From WHSW01 sp963769945 (lineage in GTDB: Bacteria > Actinomycetota > Thermoleophilia > Solirubrobacterales > 70-9): 40,688 nt of DNA. Below the pieces are notes generated by a model. That model saw only the letters and a program-made list of their open reading frames with translations. It searched no databases and was not told the DNA's origin. Below are positions 34,601 through 40,688 of the stretch, one piece after another. Position numbers and translations under genes: made by a program. The stretch spans positions 1 to 40,688 of the forward strand of contig CAVYOA010000009.1 of NCBI GenBank assembly GCA_963769945.1, written 5' to 3'. Numbering within the stretch: the stretch's first letter is position 1; each line of letters opens with the position of its first letter.

Positions 34601-34710
34601 CCGGTGGGAACGACGAGCACGGGTTCACGATCGAGGACAGCCCGAAAGCGCGCCAGCATCTCGGGCGCGCGGCCGGAGTTCGGTGGCCCATGAATGACGT
34701 CCAAACCCAT
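31636..34710 (-). CDS. addB: AddB-like nuclease subunit, five frame breaks
   Basis: Partner of AddA. From ATG 34710, TATGCT is 7 bases upstream. It opens MGLDVIHGPPNSGRAPEML, a Walker A-like loop with Lys and Thr replaced by Arg-Ala, suggesting an ATPase-dead motor as in RecC-type subunits. Later come inactivated-helicase blocks (AEAEAIGVEIARLLHAGHAP, RYLFHACVSRPTERLYLSWQ). The nuclease has its first Fe-S-type Cys in EGWVTCSYKWFVD, catalytic GRIDRIDLAADSHS...DYKTGK, and CPKYCTFQPICR at the end. The frame changes near 34559, 34519, 33235, 32180 and 31875 (four shifts fit a one-base gain, one fits a loss), yet conserved sequence continues each time. Corrected length is about 1,023 residues. I read these as assembly errors; a genuine recent pseudogene is the alternative. 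Confidence 0.8.
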
Positions 34711-34717
34711 CACTTCC

Positions 34718-34723
34718 AGCATA
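34718..34723 (-). promoter_or_regulatory. -10 element TATGCT, leaderless start of addB
   Basis: On the minus strand TATGCT ends 7 bases before ATG 34710 and decides between three in-frame ATGs (34752, 34722, 34710). The 34711-34822 gap holds divergent promoters for addB and the gene at 34823. Confidence 0.55.
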
Positions 34724-34808
34724 GGTCGCGTCGCGGTTCGCAAAACAGACACGCCAGGGCCGCTCCTTCGGCCTTTCGCGCCGTGGTTTTGCCGTCCTCA
34801 GCCCGGCC

Positions 34809-34814
34809 TATCTT
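34809..34814 (+). promoter_or_regulatory. -10 element TATCTT, leaderless start of the 34823 gene
   Basis: TATCTT ends 8 bases before ATG 34823. It is the same hexamer as before the MFS exporter. Confidence 0.5.
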
Positions 34815-34822
34815 TTTCGGCG

Positions 34823-35278
34823 ATGTCCTTGTGCTTCATCGACCCGGCCGACGCAGTGCGCGCCATCGCCGACTCGATCGGTCTCGAGGCCCGCCGCCAG
34901 CTGCTGGGGGAGGCGGTGCGCGCCTGGGTCGACGAGATCCCCGAGGACGAGCTCGAATCCCACTATGCGAAGGCGATCGCCGAGCTCGACGAGCACGACA
35001 TCTCGATGCTCGCCGCCTGGCATACCTCGATGGACGTCGGCACGCCGATCCCCAACCGCGACTATCTCATGGGCGCGTTCCCCTCGCTCGGGATCAACCG
35101 CCGCGAAGCGCTCAAGCTCGCGGCCGGCTTTCGCGGCGAGGAGATCGTCGACTGCGGCCTCGCCGAGGAGGCGGCGCTGGAGACGGTGCTCGAGCACCTC
35201 TCGGGCCCGCGCCTGATGCAGCTGGCGCTAGAGGCCGTCGAGCTGTATATCTGGGACCGCGCCGGCTCAGACAACTAA
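34823..35278 (+). CDS. Conserved-looking protein of unknown function
   Basis: I do not recognise the family. The 151-residue product is soluble and mostly helical: ADAVRAIADSIGLEARRQLL, EIPEDELESHYAKAIAELDE, DISMLAAWHTSMDVGTPIPN, and a C-terminal helical half with FPSLGINRREALKLAAGFRG and LMQLALEAVELYIWDRA. There is no signal peptide, membrane helix, metal-binding cluster or nucleotide-binding loop. GC-rich third positions and a clean leaderless promoter support a real gene. It diverges from addB and overlaps the convergent SDR stop by four bases. Confidence 0.8.
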   Translation: MSLCFIDPADAVRAIADSIGLEARRQLLGEAVRAWVDEIPEDELESHYAKAIAELDEHDISMLAAWHTSMDVGTPIPNRDYLMGAFPSLGINRREALKLAAGFRGEEIVDCGLAEEAALETVLEHLSGPRLMQLALEAVELYIWDRAGSDN

Positions 35279-36117
35279 CCCCGCCCTAGCCGCTCGCCCT
35301 CGGTCAGGCTTTCGATCACACGCTCGTCGCTGACCATGCGGGCGTCGAACAGCGGGTTGACGATGCCGCGCAGCACCGACCAGGCACGCCACCAGCGTGG
35401 CCTGATGATCCGCGGGGCGCGACGCTCGATCCCGTCGACGATCGCGGTTCCCGCGACGGCGGGGTGCAGCCTTCGGGTCATGAACTCGGGAAAGCTCGCT
35501 TCGAAGCGATCGCCGACCGGGTCGTCGAAGGCGTCGCGCACCATCGCGGTGTCGATGAAGCCGAAGTAGGCGACGCTGGCGCTGGCACCGTGGATCGAGA
35601 GCTCGGCGCGAAGCGCGCGCCCGAGCTGCTCGACACCCGCCTTGCTCATCGCGTACGGCGTTGCCATCGCGCCATTGGCGAAGGCGTAGATCGAGGCGAC
35701 GACGACGATGTGGCCTCGGCGCTCGACGATCTGTGCCAGCGCCGGCTGCACGGTGCGCCAGACGCCGAGCAGGTCGATCTCGATCACGCGCTCGAACGCG
35801 TCGGTGTCGACGACCGTCATCGGCCGCGGTGTCGGCGCGATGCCGGCGTTGGCGACGACGATGTCGAGGCCGCCGAAGCGCTCGACGACCGCATCGACCG
35901 CCGCCCGCATCGCGTCGGCATCGGTGACGTCGGCGCCGAGCGCGATCGCGCGGTCGCCGAGCGTTCTCGCCGCCGCCTCTGCGGCATCGGCGTCGAGGTC
36001 GACCAAAGCGATGCTGGCGCCGCGGTCGCGCAGGCGCCGAGCGGTCTCGTAGCCAATGCCGCGCGCAGCGCCGGTGACCATCGCGACCTTGCCGGAGACT
36101 GGATACGACTCGGCCAT
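35275..36117 (-). CDS. Short-chain dehydrogenase/reductase (SDR)
   Basis: NAD(P)-dependent oxidoreductase of the classical SDR fold, 280 residues. The coenzyme loop is MVTGAARGIGYETARRL (TGxxxGIG), followed by ALVDLDADAAEAAA, where the Asp after the second strand favours NAD+. VVANAGIAPTPRP gives the NAG motif, VVVASIYAFANGA the catalytic Ser, and PYAMSKAGVEQLG the Tyr-x-x-x-Lys pair. The C-terminal 60 residues (RRAPRIIRPRWWRAWSVLRG) are basic and amphipathic, possibly membrane-associated, as in several actinobacterial SDRs. ATG 36117 replaces the longer frame because the fold begins there and TACTAC lies 9 bases before it. Substrate unknown. Confidence 0.85.
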   Translation of the reverse strand: MAESYPVSGKVAMVTGAARGIGYETARRLRDRGASIALVDLDADAAEAAARTLGDRAIALGADVTDADAMRAAVDAVVERFGGLDIVVANAGIAPTPRPMTVVDTDAFERVIEIDLLGVWRTVQPALAQIVERRGHIVVVASIYAFANGAMATPYAMSKAGVEQLGRALRAELSIHGASASVAYFGFIDTAMVRDAFDDPVGDRFEASFPEFMTRRLHPAVAGTAIVDGIERRAPRIIRPRWWRAWSVLRGIVNPLFDARMVSDERVIESLTEGERLGRG

Positions 36118-36160
36118 CGGCGCAGCGTAGTACCCAGCCGCGCTTGGATGCGATCGCTGG

Positions 36161-36166
36161 GACAAT
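36161..36166 (+). promoter_or_regulatory. -10-like GACAAT before the amidotransferase gene
   Basis: GACAAT ends 6 bases before ATG 36173 in a 55-base divergent gap. It is an off-consensus first base but the spacing matches the other leaderless starts. Confidence 0.35.
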
Positions 36167-36172
36167 CGCGCG

Positions 36173-36889
36173 ATGCGCGTACTTGCGATCTGTCAACAGC
36201 GTGACGCCGCAGCCGGTGTCTTTGCCGAGGCCGCGGTGACACAGAGCGCGACCCTGGATCAGTGGTTCATCGCCGAGACGGCGCAGCCGCCGGCGGATCC
36301 AATGGGCTACGACGCCGTGATCAGCTTCGGCGGCGCCATGCACCCCGACGAGGACGCAGAGCATCCATGGATGGCCGCTGAGAAACAGTTGCTGACGGAG
36401 CTTCTCGAGCATGAGGTGCCGCTGCTTGGCGTCTGTCTCGGCGCTCAACTTCTGGTGGTTGCCGCCGGCGGCGAGGTTCGGCGAGCATCGATACCGGAGA
36501 TCGGCTGGCAGCAGGTGGAGCTCACCAGCGAGGGTGCCGCCGATCCGCTGCTCGGCACCTTAGCTCCGGGCTTCGAGGCTTTTCACTGGCACAGCTATGA
36601 GTGCCTGCCCCCGCCCGGCGCCGTCACGCTCGCTCGCAATCCCGTCTGCGTCCAGGCCTATCGCGTTGGCGCCAGCGCCTACGGGATCCAGTTTCACGCC
36701 GAGGTCTCAGCCGATGATGTCGCGCACTGGATCCGCGATTATCACACCGACCCAGACGCGATTCGCATCGGCATCGACCCGGAGGCGATGCACGCGGCGA
36801 CCGCCAAGCGCATCCACGCCTGGAACGAGCTCGGTCGCGAGCTCTGCGGGCGCTTCTTGGAGATCGCTACTCGCCGGTGTCGGGTGTGA
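36173..36889 (+). CDS. Class I glutamine amidotransferase-like protein (GMP synthase N-domain type)
   Basis: A 238-residue stand-alone class I GATase. The nucleophile elbow is GVCLGAQLLVVAAG with Cys88, and the His/Glu of the triad lies in YGIQFHAEVSADDV. ISFGGAMHPDED and FHWHSYECLPPPGAV match the GMP-synthase-like group of free-standing GATases, which often act on gamma-glutamyl compounds. No synthetase partner is adjacent. It overlaps the 3' end of the convergent SDR gene by 23 bases and lies beside the gamma-glutamyl amine operon, so a related hydrolase role is possible, though the opposite strand argues against strict co-regulation. Confidence 0.83.
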   Translation: MRVLAICQQRDAAAGVFAEAAVTQSATLDQWFIAETAQPPADPMGYDAVISFGGAMHPDEDAEHPWMAAEKQLLTELLEHEVPLLGVCLGAQLLVVAAGGEVRRASIPEIGWQQVELTSEGAADPLLGTLAPGFEAFHWHSYECLPPPGAVTLARNPVCVQAYRVGASAYGIQFHAEVSADDVAHWIRDYHTDPDAIRIGIDPEAMHAATAKRIHAWNELGRELCGRFLEIATRRCRV

Positions 36890-37628
36890 GGTAGGCGCCC
36901 GAGAGCCCGCCGTCGACCATGAACGCCGTCGCGGTGATGTAGGACGACTCGTCGGAGGCGAGGAAGATCGCGGCCTTGGCGATCTCGTCGGCCTCGCCGA
37001 AGCGCCCCATCGGCAGGTGCACGAGCCGGCGCGCTGCCTTGCCAGGATCGGCGGCAAACAGCTCCTGCAGCAGCGGCGTGTTGATCGGCCCCGGACAGAG
37101 CGCGTTGACGCGCACACCGCGACGCGCGAACTCGACGCCGAGCTCGCGCGACATCGCCAGCACCGCGCCCTTGGACGCCGTGTAGGAGATCTGCGAGACG
37201 GCGGCGCCCATGAGCGCGACGAACGACGCCGTGTTGATCACCGAGCCTCCGGCGGGTTCGTTTTGAAGCAGGTAGGGGATGCCGTGCTTGCAGCAAAAGA
37301 AGACCCCGCGCACGTTGACGTCCTGAACTCGCTGCCACGCCTCGAGTGGCTCCTCGATTACCGACGTGTCGTCTGAGGGGTTGATGCCGGCGTTGTTGAA
37401 GAGCACGTCGATGCGCCCGAACTCATCGTTGACGCGTTCATACATCGCCGCCACCTCGCTCTCGTCGGTGACGTCCACCTCGAGCGTCAGGTCACCGATC
37501 GAGCCAGCGCTGACGTCGACGCCCACGACCTGCGCCCCCTCGTCCATGAACAGCCGCGCCGACTCCGCACCGATGCCGCTCGCGGCCCCGGTGATCACGC
37601 ACACCTTGCCGTCGAGCCTCGCGGCCAT
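36867..37628 (-). CDS. SDR family oxidoreductase, last gene of the amine-degradation operon
   Basis: A 253-residue classical SDR: CVITGAASGIGAESARLF coenzyme loop, VVGVDVSAGSIG with the NAD+-preferring Asp, VLFNNAGINPSDD, INTASFVALMG (catalytic Ser), SYTASKGAVLAMSRELG (Tyr/Lys), and the FabG-like VNALCPGPINTPLL. Its ATG 37628 overlaps the aldehyde dehydrogenase stop, so it is coupled to that gene. In this setting it may act on an amino-acid- or hydroxy-acid-derived intermediate such as succinic semialdehyde, but that is inference. Three prime end overlaps the convergent GATase gene. Confidence 0.87.
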   Translation of the reverse strand: MAARLDGKVCVITGAASGIGAESARLFMDEGAQVVGVDVSAGSIGDLTLEVDVTDESEVAAMYERVNDEFGRIDVLFNNAGINPSDDTSVIEEPLEAWQRVQDVNVRGVFFCCKHGIPYLLQNEPAGGSVINTASFVALMGAAVSQISYTASKGAVLAMSRELGVEFARRGVRVNALCPGPINTPLLQELFAADPGKAARRLVHLPMGRFGEADEIAKAAIFLASDESSYITATAFMVDGGLSGAYLTPDTGE

Positions 37629-38989
37629 CAGCTTCCCCCTGTCGCATAGAAGACGTTCTTGACGTCGGTGTAGTGGTCGAGCGCGTCGGGCCCAAGCTCG
37701 CGCCCGACGCCCGACTGCTTGAAGCCTCCGAATGGCGTCGTCACTCGAACCGAGCTGTTGGAGTTGATCGAGATCACGCCGGTGTCGAGCGCCCGGGTGA
37801 CCCGCAGTGCCTTGGCGCCGTCGCGCGTCCAGACCGAGCCCGAGAGGCCGTAGATCGTGTCGTTGGCGATCTCCACCGCCTCGTCCTCACCGTTGAACGC
37901 GATCACGCAGGCGACCGGTCCGAAGATCTCCTCGGTCGCGACGCGGTCGGAGTTGGAGACGGGCTGCAGGACCGTCGGCTCGAACCAGAAACCGGGGCCG
38001 TCAGGCGCGGTGCCGCGAATCGCGACCGGCGCGCCCTCGGGAACATAGGCGGCGACGGTCTCTCGGTGCGAGGCCGAGATCAGCGGCCCCATCTGTGTCT
38101 GCTCGTCGAGCGGGTCGCCGACGCGGATCGCGGTCACGGTGCGCTCCAGCGCCGCCATGAACTCGTCGACGGCGGCGCGCTCGACGAGGATCCGCGAGCG
38201 CGCGCAGCAGTCCTGTCCGGCGTTGCCGAACACGGCCGAAGGCGCGGCGGCGGCCGCTGCCTCGAGATCGGCATCTGCGAAGACGACGTTCGCCGACTTG
38301 CCGCCGAGCTCCAGCGTTACCCGCTTGATTGTCTGCGCCGCGCCGGCGGCGATCCCACGGCCGACCTCGGTCGAGCCGGTGAAGGCGACCTTGGCGACGT
38401 CGGCATGGTCGACCAGACGCTGGCCGCAGACCGAGCCCGGGCCGGCGACGACGTTGAGCACACCCTCCGGCAGCCCTGCCTCGAGCGCGATCCGCTCGAG
38501 CTCGAGCGAGCTCAGCGGGGTCAGCTCGGCCGGCTTGAGCACGACGGTGTTGCCCGCCGCCAGCGCCGGCGCCACCTTCCACGAAGCGATCACGAGCGGG
38601 AAGTTCCACGGCGTGATCAAGCCGACGACGCCGAGCGGCTCGCGAAAGGTCATGTCGACGCCGCCTGCGACCGGGATCGTCTGCCCGAGCAGGCGTTCCG
38701 GCGCGCCCGCGTAATAGCGAAAGCACTCGATCACCATCGCGATTTCGCCACGAGCGTCGGCGATCGGCTTGCCCGCATTTCGCGCCTCCAGCGTCGCCAA
38801 GGCCTCCGCCTCGGTTTCGAGGCCATCGGCAAGACGCCGCATCAACGCGGCACGATCGCCGGGCGAAACCGCGCGCCAAGCGGGAAAGGCAGCCGTGGCC
38901 GCGGCAACGGCGCGATCGGTTTCCTCGATACCCGCCCGCGGCACCTCGGCCATGACCTCAGCGGTTGCCGGCTCGATCACCGAGATCAC
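37628..38989 (-). CDS. NAD+-dependent aldehyde dehydrogenase (gamma-glutamyl-aminobutyraldehyde or similar)
   Basis: Oxidises an aldehyde to its acid. The 453-residue product has the family blocks TPWNFPLVIASWKVAPALAA, FTGSTEVGRGIAAGAA, the general base Glu in TLELGGKSANVVF, the nucleophile Cys261 in GQDCCARSRILVE, and EEIFGPVACVIAF. GTG 38989 overlaps the previous stop (GTGA) and its own stop overlaps the next ATG. In a set with a glutamine-synthetase-like ligase and a gamma-Glu-GABA hydrolase-like protein it fits PuuC, but betaine- or aminobutyraldehyde dehydrogenases share these motifs. It is slightly short for the family (usually 475-500), lacking some N-terminal residues. Confidence 0.88.
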   Translation of the reverse strand: MISVIEPATAEVMAEVPRAGIEETDRAVAAATAAFPAWRAVSPGDRAALMRRLADGLETEAEALATLEARNAGKPIADARGEIAMVIECFRYYAGAPERLLGQTIPVAGGVDMTFREPLGVVGLITPWNFPLVIASWKVAPALAAGNTVVLKPAELTPLSSLELERIALEAGLPEGVLNVVAGPGSVCGQRLVDHADVAKVAFTGSTEVGRGIAAGAAQTIKRVTLELGGKSANVVFADADLEAAAAAAPSAVFGNAGQDCCARSRILVERAAVDEFMAALERTVTAIRVGDPLDEQTQMGPLISASHRETVAAYVPEGAPVAIRGTAPDGPGFWFEPTVLQPVSNSDRVATEEIFGPVACVIAFNGEDEAVEIANDTIYGLSGSVWTRDGAKALRVTRALDTGVISINSNSSVRVTTPFGGFKQSGVGRELGPDALDHYTDVKNVFYATGGS

Positions 38990-39705
38990 GCAGCGACCTC
39001 GTGTTCGCGTGCCGCCGTCGCAAGCGCCGCCAGCGCCGGGCTGTTTCGATCTTCCTCCGGATGCCAGACGAGCCCGAGCGCCCAGGCTCGCTCGGGTAGC
39101 TCGATCGCCTCGATCACGCCGCCGGGCTCGGCCCAGCCAGTGGCGATCACGCCCTGGCCGAGAACGTCGACGCCCTGGTGGTGGTGCGAGCGCGCCGCAA
39201 CACGCTCGGCGCCGATCACGCGCGCGGCAAGCGACCCCGGCTCGAGTCGGACGTCGTGGTCCGAGAACTGTCCAGGTGTATGCATGTGCAGCGCGGCGTC
39301 GGCGAGATGCTGCTGGAGGGTGCCGCCGCAGGCGACGTTGAGCAGCTGCATTCCGCGGCAGATCCCGAGCACGGGCATGTCGCGCTCGAGCGCGGCGGTG
39401 GCCAGGGCGATCTCGAAGCGGTCACGTTCTGCCTTGAAGCCCTGAGTCCGCTCGTGGGCCTCGGCGCCGTAGGAGGCCGGATCGAGGTCGGCACCGCCTG
39501 AGAGCACGAGCCCATCGAGGACGTCGAGCAGCTCGTCGGGTGCGTCGGCGCTGGCATCGTCGGGCGGCAGGATCACCGGGATCGCGCCCGCGTCGGCGAC
39601 GCAGAGCGAGTAGGTGCGCTGCGAGACGTTTGCCTCGACGCGCTCCCAAACGGCCCAATCGGCTGTCTCGAGCGCAGCGCAGATCCCGATCACAGGTCTG
39701 CGCAT
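38986..39705 (-). CDS. Gamma-glutamyl-GABA hydrolase-like peptidase (C26 GATase)
   Basis: A 239-residue class I GATase of peptidase family C26. The nucleophile is Cys116 in LGICRGMQLLNVACGG and the His/Glu pair is in GLVWHPEED. The family-typical VLPPDD-like start (IPVILPPDDASADAP), LSGGADLDPASYG and SHHHQGVDVLGQG are present. PuuD of this family releases GABA from gamma-glutamyl-GABA. ATG 39705 replaces a longer frame because it overlaps the GS-like stop (TGATG), and PVIGICAALE then begins the fold. In the operon it would act after the aldehyde dehydrogenase. Confidence 0.86.
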   Translation of the reverse strand: MRRPVIGICAALETADWAVWERVEANVSQRTYSLCVADAGAIPVILPPDDASADAPDELLDVLDGLVLSGGADLDPASYGAEAHERTQGFKAERDRFEIALATAALERDMPVLGICRGMQLLNVACGGTLQQHLADAALHMHTPGQFSDHDVRLEPGSLAARVIGAERVAARSHHHQGVDVLGQGVIATGWAEPGGVIEAIELPERAWALGLVWHPEEDRNSPALAALATAAREHEVAA

Positions 39706-40688
39706 CAGAGCCTTTCGAAACCTCTGAAGCGCTCCCAATCGGTGACCGTTGCCTCGAATGCGTCGAGCTCGACCTTGGCGCGGTTGAGGTAGTGGTCGGT
39801 CATCTCCTGGCCGAAGGCATCGCGGGCGATCTCGCTGGCGGCAAAGAGGTCGCGAGCGTCGTACATGTTCGTCGGCACGTGCGGCTTGTCGGCCGTGTAC
39901 GCGTTGCCTTCCAGCGGCTCCTCCAAGGCGAGCTCGGAGTCGATGCCGTGCAGGCCGGCGGCGATCATCGCCGCCAGCGCCAGATACGGATTGACGTCGG
40001 CGCCGGGCAGGCGGTTCTCGACCCGCAGCCCCTCACCGTGGCCGACGACCCGCAGCGAGCAGGTGCGGTTGTCGTTGCCCCAGGCGACCGCAGTCGGGGC
40101 GAACGATCCCTCGGCGAAGCGCTTGTAGGAGTTGACGTGCGGGGCGTAGAGCAGCGTCAGCTCGCGCATGCAGGCCAGCTGACCGGCGACGAAGCGCTCG
40201 AACAGCTGGCGATCGGCGGCGAAGGCGTTGCCGCCGTCCTGCTTGGCCAGGGAGCAGTGGATGTGGCACGAGTTGCCCTCGGCCTCGTTGAACTTCGCCA
40301 TGAAGGTGATCGCCATCTCCTCCTGGGAGGCGATCTCCTCGCGCCGTTCTTGTAGATCGCGTGGCCATCGGCCGCCTCGAGCGCCTCGCCGTAGCGGAAG
40401 TTGACCTCGTGCTGGCCGAGGTTGCACTCGCCTTGGAGTTCTCGACCTCGAGTCCCGCCGCCCCCATCTCGTTTCGGAGCCGGCGAATGAGGGGCTCGAC
40501 CCGCGCCGAGCCCAGCAACGAATAGTCGATGTTGTAGAGGTTGGCTGGCTCGAGGTCGCGATAAGCCTTGCGCCACGCGTCCTCGTATGTGTCCTTGAAG
40601 ACGATGAACTCAGACTCGGTCGCCGCTGTGGCGATCAGGTCGCGCTCGGCGAGCCGCGCGACCTGACGTCGCAGGATCTGACGCGGTG
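39705..40688 (-). CDS. Glutamine synthetase-like ligase (gamma-glutamylputrescine synthetase type), 5' truncated, two frame breaks
   Basis: ATP-dependent ligase of the glutamine synthetase superfamily; PuuA-type members attach glutamate to putrescine or other amines. The start lies beyond the window. Visible are the substrate region ESEFIVFKDTYEDAWRKAYR, GECNLGQHEVNFRYGEALEA, NEAEGNSCHIHCSLAKQDGG (metal and glutamate site), NDNRTCSLRVVGHGEGLRVE and ENRLPGADVNPYLALAAMIA. The frame breaks twice: near 40434 (AAG-GC for AAG-GGC) and near 40345 (GCG-AGG for GCG-AAG-G). Each break fits one missing base and the protein resumes at once. The stop overlaps the hydrolase start. Its co-location with hydrolase and aldehyde dehydrogenase argues for amine catabolism over ammonia assimilation. 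Confidence 0.85.

Overview
The window is GC-rich bacterial chromosome packed with genes. Gaps are short, stop/start overlaps (ATGA, GTGA) are frequent, and no rRNA, tRNA, CRISPR array or transposase gene was seen. The gene content suggests a high-GC actinobacterium: a MarP-like CvpA/trypsin membrane protease, an LCP ligase, an orphan ParA, an FHA protein and AddAB-type recombination genes. The acidic composition and overall gene mix would fit Thermoleophilia/Solirubrobacterales, but that placement is inference. Many starts lie 6-10 bases after a TANNNT hexamer, which points to leaderless transcription.

Layout. 1-3205: 3' end of an ATP synthase operon (atpA tail, atpG, atpD, atpC), closed by a hairpin terminator. 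3336-6552: M20 peptidase overlapping an LCP cell-wall ligase with an acidic repeat tract. 6582-9975: UDP-glucose dehydrogenase, sugar-1-phosphate nucleotidyltransferase and PGI/PMI isomerase, a coupled nucleotide-sugar operon. 10085-11932 (minus): S-adenosylhomocysteinase and ArfB. 12029-14435: second sugar nucleotidyltransferase, homoserine kinase, DUF1697. 14460-15735 (minus): SnoaL-like protein and ParA. 15842-20530: large glutamate synthase. 20585-22231: DHA2 drug exporter ending in a 166-bp palindrome. 22228-24053: FHA/zinc-ribbon protein, diverging from an SRPBCC protein and a lipoprotein across an operator-like region. 24097-27535: penicillin-binding protein diverging from MarP, then an HxlR regulator. 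27546-34710 (minus): AddB, AddA and a GGCT-like protein. 34823-36889: unknown protein, SDR, class I glutamine amidotransferase. 36867-40688 (minus): coupled set of glutamine-synthetase-like ligase, gamma-Glu-GABA-type hydrolase, aldehyde dehydrogenase and SDR, reading as a gamma-glutamylated polyamine or amine degradation operon.

Five genes (atpG, LCP, PBP, addB, GS-like) carry ten single-base frame breaks in all. The protein signal continues cleanly in another frame after each break, so I read most of them as sequencing or assembly indels rather than decay. The most distinctive biology is the pair of long charged tails on the alpha and beta F1 subunits, the leaderless-promoter pattern, the 166-bp palindrome in the exporter's 3' end, the CAATTG palindrome cluster, and an AddAB pair in which both nucleases appear to carry four-cysteine (Fe-S type) signatures.
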